A stretch of DNA of 64,000 nucleotides from Streptomyces sp. NBC_00289 (GTDB lineage Bacteria > Actinomycetota > Actinomycetes > Streptomycetales > Streptomycetaceae). Position 1 is the stretch's first letter; each line of letters begins with the position of its first letter. Below, in pieces: positions 1 through 9,690 of this stretch. The stretch is from NCBI RefSeq assembly GCF_041435115.1, contig NZ_CP108046.1, forward strand, positions 4,712,001-4,776,000, read 5' to 3'. The translations under genes and the position numbers were made by a program. Under the pieces are notes generated by a model that worked only from the letters and a program-made list of their open reading frames with translations, did not search any database and was not told the DNA's origin.

Positions 1-2
1 CG

Positions 3-713
3 GCCGCGCTCGGCGACGTCCTCGACCCCGGGCGGGTGACCGCGCTCGTCATCCGCGGCAACAACGAACTGCGGGACCTGAGCTGCCTGTCGGCCCTGCA
101 CCGGCTCACCTATCTGGACCTCAGCAGATGCCCGGAGGTGGACGACCTCACCGCGCCGGCCCGGCTTCCCCTGTCCTGGCTGGCGCTGGATCTGCTGCCC
201 GGGGTGGAGCGGCCGGGCGCCCTGCACGCGCTCGCCGGCTCGGCGACGCTGGACCAGCTGGACCTGGGGGTAGCCCTGCACGGCGAGTCCCTGGACGACG
301 CCCTTCCCGCCGGTCTCCCGCTGCGCTACCTGCGCTTCACCAAGGACGCGCTCCGGCACACCGGGCTGCGCGGCCTGCGCCGGTTCACCTCGCTCCGGCA
401 GCTGAGCCTGGCCACGCTGCACGAGACCCTCCGCGCCGAGGACTTCGAGGAGATCGCCCGCGTTCCCGGGCTGACGGAGCTGCGCACCAACTGGCAGGCC
501 GTCGGCTGGAACGGCCCGCCCCTGCCCGGCGTCACCGACCTTCGCCTCAACAACCTCCTGGGCACCGAGGACCTCTCGGACGTCCGGAGGATCTTCCCCG
601 GCCTGCGCGCGGTCACCCTCGCCCTCGCCCCGGAGACCGGCGAGGTCCCGGAGCACCTACTCGACCAACTCCCGGTCATTCCGGACGTCTTGAGGATTCA
701 CAGCGTTGTGTGA
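3..713 (+). CDS. Leucine-rich-repeat protein, C-terminal part (5' end outside window)
   Basis: The reading frame is open to the left edge, so only the last ~236 residues are seen. They contain irregular leucine-rich repeats such as LRDLSCLSALHRLTYLDLSRCP and later copies of the type LRYLRFTKDALRHTGLRGL, spaced about 22-25 residues. Such LRR tails in Streptomyces often close large NACHT or other STAND ATPases. That N-terminal part is not visible here, so the assignment to that family is inference. The tail probably acts as a ligand or partner surface. The repeats are seen directly; the biological role is unknown. Confidence 0.6.
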   Translation, partial: AALGDVLDPGRVTALVIRGNNELRDLSCLSALHRLTYLDLSRCPEVDDLTAPARLPLSWLALDLLPGVERPGALHALAGSATLDQLDLGVALHGESLDDALPAGLPLRYLRFTKDALRHTGLRGLRRFTSLRQLSLATLHETLRAEDFEEIARVPGLTELRTNWQAVGWNGPPLPGVTDLRLNNLLGTEDLSDVRRIFPGLRAVTLALAPETGEVPEHLLDQLPVIPDVLRIHSVV

Positions 714-830
714 CGCACGTCTCTGGCCACCTACCCCCCAGTAACCCTACGGTTCCCCTCGCGCCACCCTCGTCAAGGAACATGCACCCGTCAACGCAGG
801 TACGTCCGGACGTGAGAGGAACCCCCACAC

Positions 831-1460
831 ATGAGAAGTCGACGCCCCCTGGCGCACCGCACCGCCGTCATCGCCGCCTCCGCGGCCGCCCTGGTGGCCG
901 TCGCCGCCCCGGCGGACGCCGTCGCGGCGACGACGAGCACCTCCACCACCGCGGCCGCCGCCGAGGACGTCGACTACGCCACCTGGCAGCAGGACTGCCA
1001 GGCCCTGATGAACCAGGCGCTGCCCGCCCTGAAGCAGCGGATCGCCGCCACCAGGCCGGGCGAGAAGCAGGCGATCGTCTTCGACATCGACAACACCACC
1101 CTGGAGACCGACTTCGGCTTCTCCTACCCGGCACCGGCCAACAAGCCGGTCCTGGACGTCGCCAGGTACGCCCAGGAGCACGGCGTCTCCCTGTTCTTCG
1201 TCACCGCCCGCCCGGGCATCATCGGCCCGGTGACCGAGTACAACCTCACGTACGACGGCTACAAGGTCTCCGGCCTCTACACCCGCGGCCTGCTCGACCT
1301 CTTCAAGGACGTCGCCGCGTACAAGACCGCCCAGCGCGTCGGCATCGAGTCGAAGGGGTACACGATCATCGCGAACATCGGCAACAGCGCCACCGACCTC
1401 TCCGGCGGCCACGCCGAGACGACGTACAAGCTGCCGGACTACGACGGTCAGCTGTCGTAG
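831..1460 (+). CDS. Secreted HAD-superfamily acid phosphatase
   Basis: The 209-residue protein has an N-terminal basic stretch and an Ala-rich hydrophobic segment (residues 1-32, cleavage plausible near ADAVAA), so it is probably exported. The mature part carries the HAD nucleophile motif DIDNT (residues 85-89) and a second motif around FFVTARPG, typical of class B or plant-acid-phosphatase-like HAD enzymes that hydrolyse phosphomonoesters. The C-terminal GNSATDLSGGHA resembles the last HAD acidic motif. It is a single gene, convergent with clpC and separated from it by a perfect hairpin. The substrate cannot be told from sequence. Confidence 0.8.
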   Translation: MRSRRPLAHRTAVIAASAAALVAVAAPADAVAATTSTSTTAAAAEDVDYATWQQDCQALMNQALPALKQRIAATRPGEKQAIVFDIDNTTLETDFGFSYPAPANKPVLDVARYAQEHGVSLFFVTARPGIIGPVTEYNLTYDGYKVSGLYTRGLLDLFKDVAAYKTAQRVGIESKGYTIIANIGNSATDLSGGHAETTYKLPDYDGQLS

Positions 1461-1484
1461 TTCCCGTCACTCCTCCGGACACGC

Positions 1485-1520
1485 GGAAGGGGCCGGTGCT
1501 GATCGGCACCGGCCCCTTCC
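1485..1520. terminator. Bidirectional terminator between phosphatase and clpC
   Basis: A perfect 15-bp stem (GGAAGGGGCCGGTGC with its complement) encloses a 6-base loop, 24 bases after the phosphatase stop and 21 bases from the clpC stop on the other strand. There is no clear T-tract, as is usual in Streptomyces. Confidence 0.85.
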
Positions 1521-1541
1521 GTTCAGGCGAACCCCGAGAGG

Positions 1542-4070
<2,529 letters not shown>

Positions 4071-4500
4071 CGTTAATCGCTCCTCAGAGCGGTCAGGCAG
4101 TAAGGGGACGCTCCCCTCCCTGTCCTTCCGCAGCTTAGTCCCGCAAGCGGGGACCGCTCATTCCAACTGCCGACACCGTCCTTGGCCTCCTGACCCCGAA
4201 CGCCGACATCTGCTCCAACCCGATCGTGCGAGACGATGTTCCCGCAGGCCAGGCAGTTACCCCCGCCATCACTACGCCGATGGCGAACGTGAGACGGCCC
4301 GATCTGCGTGTCGCCCCCTCCCACTAGGGATGTCTTACCCGCCGGCACGGACACTCCATGCCGCGCGCACCGGTTCGCTCCGCTATGGGCGAACAACCTC
4401 GCTCCGTCCCACAGCCCCGCACGCCCCCGATCCCGGCACTGTGCGCGATTTACCGAACACCCAGCGTAACTCCCGGGCCTTTCCGGCGGTTGCGCTTGGC
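4071..4500 (-). promoter_or_regulatory. clpC upstream region
   Basis: This 430-bp stretch lies between clpC and the divergent SCO3374-type gene and holds no convincing gene. Reading toward clpC there is a possible -10 TAAGCT (plus-strand complement near 4133-4138). An imperfect dyad, GTCCCGC-AA-GCGGGGAC, follows at 4138-4154, and a short GGGGA/TCCCC stem lies near 4102-4117. A GAGGAG ribosome-binding site sits just before the ATG. A ClgR-like box lies further upstream. Promoter placement is by eye only. Confidence 0.45.
4272..4288 (-). promoter_or_regulatory. Probable ClgR-binding box upstream of clpC
   Basis: On the minus strand the site reads GTTCGCCATCGGCGTAG. This fits the actinobacterial ClgR consensus CGCYNANRGCG except for one central base, with the expected A/T flank on one side. 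ClgR is known to activate clp and lon genes in Streptomyces, including a clpC gene. The site is about 200 bp before the clpC start. Confidence 0.5.
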
Positions 4501-5136
4501 ATGTTCGGCATCCGGCCCCCGGTCACCCTCCCGCTCCCCCGCCGGCCTCTCGACACGGGCGATCAGGTACGCCGGTGGTACGAGAACGAACTGGGCTGGC
4601 CGACCGTGCCCGCGGACCCGGGCGGCCCGGAGACCGCCGCGACCCCGGTGCGGCTGCGCGCGGGCCTGCGCTTCGACGTGCTGGAGGTGCCGGCCGAGGC
4701 GGGCCGGGCGGCGCTGCGGCACCTCGCCCCGGGCTCTCCGGTGGCCGTACAGGGCGACCGGATGCGGCTGCTGGTGGCGGCGGGCAGCGCGGAGGAGCTG
4801 CCGGGGGTGCTGGAGTGGCTGGAGTGGGGCGATCTGGCCCTGGATCTCGCGATGACCGGCGAGGGCGGGCTCATGGACGCACCGGCTCCGTGCGAGGCGG
4901 GGCGGGCCGGTAAGCGGCCGCTTCCCCCGGTCCGGGCGGAGGTCCTGCAGGGGGCCGCCACGTGGTTGCGGCCCCCCGAGCCGGGACGCGAGGTCGAGGC
5001 CTCGCTGCCGACGCTGTCGGCTTTGGGGGGCGGTGGGGGCGCCCCCGATCTCGTACGTGTGGTGCACACCGCGGCGACGCACTGCCACCGACTGCGGCTG
5101 ACGCGCGCGTGCGCTCAGCCGTTGGCCTTCTCGTAG
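4501..5136 (+). CDS. SCO3374-family conserved hypothetical protein
   Basis: The 211-residue protein begins MFGIRPPVTLPLP and contains a segment (YENELGWPTVPADPGGPET...LRFDVLEVPAEAG) resembling the N-terminal part of the bifunctional primase/polymerase-like domain seen in many Streptomyces proteins. No catalytic acidic triad is obvious. From memory, a gene of this family sits between clpC and lsr2 in S. coelicolor (SCO3374). Several upstream in-frame starts exist, including GTG at 4441, and none has a good ribosome-binding site, so the start is uncertain. Its last 22 bases overlap the 3' end of lsr2 on the other strand. Function unknown. Confidence 0.7.
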   Translation: MFGIRPPVTLPLPRRPLDTGDQVRRWYENELGWPTVPADPGGPETAATPVRLRAGLRFDVLEVPAEAGRAALRHLAPGSPVAVQGDRMRLLVAAGSAEELPGVLEWLEWGDLALDLAMTGEGGLMDAPAPCEAGRAGKRPLPPVRAEVLQGAATWLRPPEPGREVEASLPTLSALGGGGGAPDLVRVVHTAATHCHRLRLTRACAQPLAFS

Positions 5137-5450
5137 GCCTCGCGAATGGACGCGGGAACACGGCCGCGGTCGTTGACCTCGTAGCCGTTCTCCTTCGCCC
5201 ACGCGCGGATCTGCGCGGTGTCCTGGCTGCCGCCGGAAGCGACGCGCGCCTTTCCGCGTCCGCCCGCGGCACGGCCCCCGGTACGACGGCCGCCCTTCAC
5301 GTAAGGGTCGAGAAGGCCGCGCAGCTTGTCCGCATTGGCGGTCGTGAGATCGATCTCGTAAGTCTTGCCGTCCAGTGCGAACGTGACAGTCTCGTCCGCC
5401 TCGCCGCCGTCGAGGTCGTCGACAAGAAGGACCTGAACCTTCTGTGCCAC
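5115..5450 (-). CDS. lsr2: Lsr2 nucleoid-associated xenogeneic silencer
   Basis: The 111-residue protein starts AQKVQVLLVDDLDGGEADETV after a GTG codon. The GTG is chosen over the ATG 15 bases upstream because AAAGGA lies 8 bases before it and it gives the usual Lsr2 N-terminus. The N-terminal half is the dimerisation domain. A basic Gly/Arg linker follows (about residues 52-70), then the C-terminal DNA-binding domain with the RGR minor-groove motif in NDRGRVPASI. Lsr2 binds AT-rich DNA and represses horizontally acquired genes and many biosynthetic clusters in actinobacteria. Its 3' end overlaps the convergent hypothetical gene by 22 bases. Confidence 0.97.
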   Translation of the reverse strand: MAQKVQVLLVDDLDGGEADETVTFALDGKTYEIDLTTANADKLRGLLDPYVKGGRRTGGRAAGGRGKARVASGGSQDTAQIRAWAKENGYEVNDRGRVPASIREAYEKANG

Positions 5451-5523
5451 CGGATTTCCTTTCATCCATAACCTGTGGGCCCGGGGCCCGCGGCGTCCGC
5501 CGTTTCGCCGTCCCCTGTTATAT

Positions 5524-5538
5524 GCAGTACTGCAGTAC
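5524..5538. promoter_or_regulatory. Overlapping palindromes in the lsr2 promoter region
   Basis: The sequence GCAGTACTGC overlaps GTACTGCAGTAC, each a perfect palindrome, about 75-88 bases before the lsr2 start. Reading toward lsr2 it is followed by TATAAC, a possible -10. The surrounding DNA is AT-richer than anything nearby. This could be an operator, perhaps for autoregulation. That role is inferred from position only. Confidence 0.4.
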
Positions 5539-5675
5539 GTCGGAAAGCAAACCGCTTTTGCTGGAAAAACACAAACCCCTGGGGAAGGCCGACAGGGCCG
5601 CTCCGGTCCGGAAACGTGCGCGTTTCGGACATAGGGAACCCGGGCAGGGCCGGCCGGGGTGGAATAGGTCTTGAC

Positions 5676-5725
5676 GATCCTTGTGGATCCTTGGCGATGC
5701 TTGGGGATCCCTGGCGATCACAGAT
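5676..5725. repeat. 10-bp tandem repeat (GATCCTTGGC type)
   Basis: Four consecutive 10-base units (GATCCTTGTG, GATCCTTGGC, GATGCTTGGG, GATCCCTGGC) are followed by a decayed fifth, GATCACAGAT. They run into the stop codon of the acetyltransferase gene. The period equals one DNA helical turn. Confidence 0.8.
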
Positions 5726-6251
5726 GCAGAAGCATCCGGCTGTTGCCCAAGGTGTTCGGTTTCACCCGTTCGAGACCGAGGAACTCCGCAACACCTTCGT
5801 CATAGGAACGCAGCAGCTCCGCGTAGACATCGGTGTCAACGGGTGTCTCGCCGATCTCGACGAAGCCGTGCTTGCCGAAGAAGTCCACTTCGAAGGTCAG
5901 ACAGAAAACGCGGCGAACGCCGAGCCAGCGCGCGGTGTGGAGCAACTTCTCCAGCAACTGATGACCGACGCCGGCGCCCTTCAGACCGTCCTTCACGGCG
6001 AGAGTGCGGACTTCCGCGAGGTCTTCCCACATCACGTGCAGAGCGCCGCAGCCGACGACCTCCGCGTTGTCGTCCCGTTCGGCGACCCAGAACTCCTGGA
6101 TGTCCTCGTAAAGCGTCACCGTGGCTTTGTCGAGCAGGATGCGGTCACGGACGTACGCGTCAAGGAGACGGCGCACGGCCGGGACATCGCTGGTTCGGGC
6201 CCGCCTGACGGTGATGGCTTTCGAGGTGACTTCGGGACGCTCTGCTGACAT
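5718..6251 (-). CDS. Amino-acid N-acetyltransferase (ArgA-like GNAT)
   Basis: This 177-residue GNAT protein contains AEVRTLAVKDGLKGAGVGHQLLEKLL, the acetyl-CoA-binding V/I-x-x-x-x-Q/R-x-G-x-G/A region, and the GHG-like FFGKHGFVEIGE segment. It matches the short stand-alone N-acetylglutamate synthases of actinobacteria (mycobacterial ArgA type), which use acetyl-CoA and glutamate or glutamine for the first step of arginine synthesis. No arginine genes are near. The next gene upstream on the same strand, the BlaI-type repressor, ends only 9 bases before its start, so the two may be cotranscribed. Confidence 0.8.
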   Translation of the reverse strand: MSAERPEVTSKAITVRRARTSDVPAVRRLLDAYVRDRILLDKATVTLYEDIQEFWVAERDDNAEVVGCGALHVMWEDLAEVRTLAVKDGLKGAGVGHQLLEKLLHTARWLGVRRVFCLTFEVDFFGKHGFVEIGETPVDTDVYAELLRSYDEGVAEFLGLERVKPNTLGNSRMLLHL

Positions 6252-6260
6252 GAGCGGACG

Positions 6261-6716
6261 CTATCGCCCGCCGCCCTCCGGCGCCGAGCCGGGGTTCTCG
6301 TCACGGGTATCGGCCGTGGTATCGGGTGCCGTATCCGCGGCGGCTTCGGATGTTTCCGGTCCCTGGACGATGCGTACGGCGTCCCGCAGGGCATGTCGCT
6401 GTTCCTCGCTCATCATCCCGAAGAACGCGACGAGAGCGGCGGCGGGGTTGTCACTCTGGGACCAGGCGTCGTTCATCAGCGCGGCCGCGTAGGCGGGCCG
6501 TGTGGAGACCGCCTCATATCGATAGGCCCGGCCTTCCGCCTCACGGCGCACCCAGCCCTTCTGATGGAGATTGTCCAAAACGGTCATCACCGTGGTGTAG
6601 GCGATGGACCGCTCCCGCTGAAGGTCTTCCAGGACTTCCCGAACGGTCACCGGGCGGTTCCACTTCCACACCCGCGTCATGACCGCGTCTTCGAGTTCTC
6701 CCAATGGGCGAGGCAC
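6261..6716 (-). CDS. BlaI/MecI/CopY-family transcriptional repressor
   Basis: The 151-residue protein has the family winged helix at residues 4-80, including LGELEDAVMTRVWKWNRPVTVREVLEDL and AYTTVMTVLDNLHQKGWVRRE. A helical dimer region (MMSEEQRHALRDAV) and a disordered acidic tail follow. BlaI proteins repress beta-lactamase or membrane-stress genes and are inactivated by a BlaR1/M56 protease, often encoded next door. No such partner is in this window. The start is GTG with a weak ribosome-binding site. The AT-rich stretch ACTATTGT just before it could be an operator but is not a clear BlaI box. Confidence 0.88.
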   Translation of the reverse strand: MPRPLGELEDAVMTRVWKWNRPVTVREVLEDLQRERSIAYTTVMTVLDNLHQKGWVRREAEGRAYRYEAVSTRPAYAAALMNDAWSQSDNPAAALVAFFGMMSEEQRHALRDAVRIVQGPETSEAAADTAPDTTADTRDENPGSAPEGGGR

Positions 6717-6853
6717 AGTTCAGCACAATAGTAGGAGATTCGGGTATTGGCGTGCCGGACAGGCACTTTCACCGGCAAAGACGACAAAAAGGGCGCACGA
6801 CCCGGAAGTCGTACGCCCCTGCGAGGTGTGGACCGGCCGCCGAAGCGGACGGC

Positions 6854-7033
6854 TCAGGCGTCGGTGGGCGCGGAGGCCTGGCGGGCGCCTTCCGCGCGCG
6901 CGAGGGCGGCGTCGACGGCCGCGTCCTCCTTGGCCTTGTTGGCCCCGCCCTGGGTCTTCACGATCACCCTGATGAGGCCGATGAAGAACACGGCCATGAC
7001 GACCGGAGGCACGAGCGCGGAGACGTAGTCCAT
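6854..7033 (-). CDS. Small single-pass membrane protein (59 aa)
   Basis: This short frame begins MDYVSALVPPVVMAVFFIGL. It has one transmembrane helix (about residues 6-26), then a basic turn (RVIVKTQGG) and an Ala/Glu-rich cytosolic tail ending ASAPTDA. Codon use shows the expected third-position G/C. It lies on the same strand as its neighbours and has a plausible start, so it looks real. It resembles small Streptomyces hypothetical membrane proteins. No function is known. Confidence 0.7.
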   Translation of the reverse strand: MDYVSALVPPVVMAVFFIGLIRVIVKTQGGANKAKEDAAVDAALARAEGARQASAPTDA

Positions 7034-7109
7034 GCGTCCAGGGTAGCCACGGCCCGGGGGTCGGGCGGGGCGGGGTGGGGCGAACCGGGCCCGAAGGACA
7101 GGCGGGCCC

Positions 7110-7799
7110 TCAGACCGCGGCGAGCTGGTGCGGCGGGTTCACCGGCGGCGGCGCCGGCTTGCGGCGGGGGAAGACCTCACCCGGGGTCGGGATGGGGCGG
7201 GCGGGCCGGGGGGCCTCGGGGGCGGGCTTCGGAGCCGGCCTCTCGGCGGGTTTCTTCTCGGGCCGCCTTGCGGGGTCCTGCCCGCCCGCCTCCCCGACGG
7301 GGGCGGCCCGCAGGCTGGAACGGCCGCCGGGAAGGGCCTGGAGGCGGGTACGGGAGGCGGGGACGGTCGGGGTGAGAGCGACGGCCGCGGGCACGGCCCG
7401 ACGGGCGAGACGGGCCCGTACGTCCCGCTCGGCGAGCGCCTGGCAGCGGTCCAGGAGGACGGCCGCCGCGGGGTTGCCGCGCAGGGCTCTCAGTGCGGCG
7501 AGGTCGTCGGATTCCGGGCGGTACCCGGCACCGAGGACCTCGTCGAGGAGCGTGAGATAGCCGGCGGCGGTGCCCGGCAGGGCGGCTCGGTACCGGGCGA
7601 GGTCGGCCACCAGGAAGGCCCGCAGCCGGGCACCCTCCCGCAGCGCCTCGTCGAGGGACTCGGCGAGACGGAGACAGTCCTGGACGTCCTCGGCCGAGGC
7701 GGGGCTGGGCTGAAGGGCGAGGGCGAGAGCGCGGCGGAGCACACGCAGCTCCTCCACGCCGAACGCCATGCCGCCGCGGGATCCGTATGGCGTGGGCAT
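7110..7799 (-). CDS. Conserved hypothetical protein, helical N-terminus and Pro/Ala-rich tail
   Basis: The 229-residue protein has a helical first 140 residues (for example EELRVLRRALALALQPSPASAEDVQDCLRLAESLDEAL). A basic, Pro/Ala/Lys-rich low-complexity tail with repeated PAPKPAPEAPRPARP-type stretches follows. There is no signal peptide or membrane segment. I do not recognise a family with certainty. It sits on the same strand as the cofactor operon, 106 bp after coaX, and might be a distal member of that transcript. Confidence 0.6.
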   Translation of the reverse strand: MPTPYGSRGGMAFGVEELRVLRRALALALQPSPASAEDVQDCLRLAESLDEALREGARLRAFLVADLARYRAALPGTAAGYLTLLDEVLGAGYRPESDDLAALRALRGNPAAAVLLDRCQALAERDVRARLARRAVPAAVALTPTVPASRTRLQALPGGRSSLRAAPVGEAGGQDPARRPEKKPAERPAPKPAPEAPRPARPIPTPGEVFPRRKPAPPPVNPPHQLAAV

Positions 7800-7905
7800 G
7801 CGGCGACAGTACGCGCTAATCAGACAAACTCGACATAGGGGGTGGGTGTGGCGCGGTGCGGGCCACCCGGGTGGGCGGGTGCCGTCGCCGGTTCGCGCGC
7901 CCCAC

Positions 7906-8703
7906 TCACATGCGCGCCACGTTCCGTTCGTACACCAGCCGCAGCCCCACCAGCGTCAGCCACGGTTCGTGCTCGTCGATGACCGAGGACTCCCCGAGGA
8001 CCATGGGCGCGAGCCCGCCCGTGGCGATCACCGTCACCTCCTCCGGGTCCTGGGCCAGCTCCCGTGCCATCCGCTGCACGACGCCGTCCACCTGTCCCGC
8101 GAAGCCGTAGATGATGCCCGACTGCATCGCCTCGACCGTGTTCTTGCCGATCACGCTCCGCGGCCGCGCCACCTCGATCTTCCGCAGCTGGGCGCCCTTG
8201 ACGCCGAGCGCCTCGACCGAGATCTCGATACCGGGGGCGATGACCCCGCCGACGTACTCCCCGCGCGCGCTGACCGCGTCGAACGTCGTCGCCGTGCCGA
8301 AGTCGACCACGATCGCCGGGCCGCCGAAGAGCTCGACGGCGGCGACCGCGTTGATGATCCGGTCCGCGCCGACCTCCTTCGGGTTGTCGGTGAGGATCGG
8401 CACGCCCGTCTTCACGCCCGGCTCGACCAGGACCGCGGGCACGTCGCCGTAGTAGCGGCGGGTCACCTCGCGCAGCTCGTGCAGCACGGACGGCACGGTC
8501 GCGCAGATCGCGATCCCGTCGATGCCGTCGCCCAGCTCGTCGCCCAGGAGCGGGTGCATGCCCATGAGGCCCTGCAGCAGCACGGCCAGTTCGTCGGCCG
8601 TGCGGCGCGCGTCGGTGGAGATGCGCCAGTGCTCGACGATGTCCTCGCCGTCGAACAGTCCCAGGACGGTGTGCGTGTTGCCCACATCGATCGTGAGGAG
8701 CAT
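7906..8703 (-). CDS. coaX: Type III pantothenate kinase
   Basis: This 265-residue kinase phosphorylates pantothenate, the first committed step of CoA synthesis. The N-terminus LLTIDVGNTHTVLGLFDGED is the ASKHA phosphate-1 motif with catalytic Asp6. GADRIINAVAA and VVDFGTATTFDAV are further CoaX signatures, and the length is typical. It starts 4 bases after the nadC stop as the last gene of a panC-nadB-nadC-coaX operon, placing pantothenate synthesis and its use in one transcript with NAD synthesis. Confidence 0.96.
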   Translation of the reverse strand: MLLTIDVGNTHTVLGLFDGEDIVEHWRISTDARRTADELAVLLQGLMGMHPLLGDELGDGIDGIAICATVPSVLHELREVTRRYYGDVPAVLVEPGVKTGVPILTDNPKEVGADRIINAVAAVELFGGPAIVVDFGTATTFDAVSARGEYVGGVIAPGIEISVEALGVKGAQLRKIEVARPRSVIGKNTVEAMQSGIIYGFAGQVDGVVQRMARELAQDPEEVTVIATGGLAPMVLGESSVIDEHEPWLTLVGLRLVYERNVARM

Positions 8704-8707
8704 GGCC

Positions 8708-9685
8708 TTACTCCGCCTCGCGCAGGTCCAGGCCGATGTCCAGGATCGGCGAGGAGTGGGTCAGGGCGCCGACGGCCAGGTAGTCCACGCCCGTGTCCGC
8801 GTACACCTTGGCGTTGTCGAGGGTGAGCCGGCCCGAGGCCTCCAGGGCGGCACGTCCGTGCACGACGGCCACCGCCTCCTCGCACTCGCCCGGCGTGAAG
8901 TTGTCCAGCAGGATCAGGTCGGCCCCGGCGTCCACCACCTCGCGCAGCTGGTGCAGCGTGTCGACCTCGACCTCGATCGGTACGTCCGGGAAGGCCTCCC
9001 GGACGGCTTCGAAGGCCTGGGCGACGCCGCCCGCGGCGACCACGTGGTTGTCCTTGACCAGGGCCGCGTCCGACAGCGACATGCGGTGGTTGACGCCGCC
9101 GCCGCAGCGGACCGCGTACTTCTCCAGGGAACGCAGACCGGGCGTCGTCTTGCGGGTGTCCCGCACCCGGGCGCGGGTGCCCTCCAGGGCGTCCGCCCAC
9201 GCGCGCGTGGCGGTCGCGACGCCCGACAGGCGGCACAGGAGGTTGAGCGCGCTGCGTTCGGCGGTCAGCAGGTCACGGGTGCGCGTGGTGACCGACAGAA
9301 GCCGCTGCCCGGCCTCCACGCGGTCGCCGTCCTCCACGTGCCGCTCGACCTCGAGCTCCTCGGTGCAGACCACGGAGAGCACCGCTTCGGCCACCCTGAG
9401 GCCGGCCACGACGCCCGTCTCGCGCGCGGTGAAGTCGGCGGTGGCGACGGCGTCCTCGGGGATGGTCGCGACCGTCGTCACGTCCACCCCGTGGGCGAGG
9501 TCCTCCTGGAGGGCGACGTTGGCGATGTCCTCGACCTCCACGGGGTCGAGGCCTGCGTCGGCCAGGAGCTGGGCGAGCGCGGGGTCGAGTCCGCACTCCA
9601 GGTATTCCTCGCCGGCGTCCGCGCCGCAGGCACAGCCGTCGCCGCAGCCGCCGTTCGACGCGAGGGGAAGGTCGGGGGTGCTCAC
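8708..9685 (-). CDS. nadC: Nicotinate-nucleotide pyrophosphorylase (carboxylating)
   Basis: NadC joins quinolinate and PRPP to give nicotinate mononucleotide. The ~325-residue protein contains TRKTTPGLRSLEKYAVRCGGGVNHR, DNHV, and the phosphate-binding IEVEVDTLHQL...ILLDNF barrel motifs. A short N-terminal extension has several Cys (GGCGDGCACG). The GTG at 9685 is chosen because AGGAG lies 11 bases upstream. A GTG 9 bases earlier overlaps the nadB stop and is also possible. The long open frame upstream in the same register is only an off-frame read of nadB. Confidence 0.96.
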   Translation of the reverse strand: MSTPDLPLASNGGCGDGCACGADAGEEYLECGLDPALAQLLADAGLDPVEVEDIANVALQEDLAHGVDVTTVATIPEDAVATADFTARETGVVAGLRVAEAVLSVVCTEELEVERHVEDGDRVEAGQRLLSVTTRTRDLLTAERSALNLLCRLSGVATATRAWADALEGTRARVRDTRKTTPGLRSLEKYAVRCGGGVNHRMSLSDAALVKDNHVVAAGGVAQAFEAVREAFPDVPIEVEVDTLHQLREVVDAGADLILLDNFTPGECEEAVAVVHGRAALEASGRLTLDNAKVYADTGVDYLAVGALTHSSPILDIGLDLREAE

Positions 9686-9690
9686 TGCTG

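Noticed and set aside
6717-6750. Possible BlaI operator before the BlaI-type gene
   Set aside because: ACTATTGT is suggestive, but no dyad of the TACA/TGTA type could be completed.
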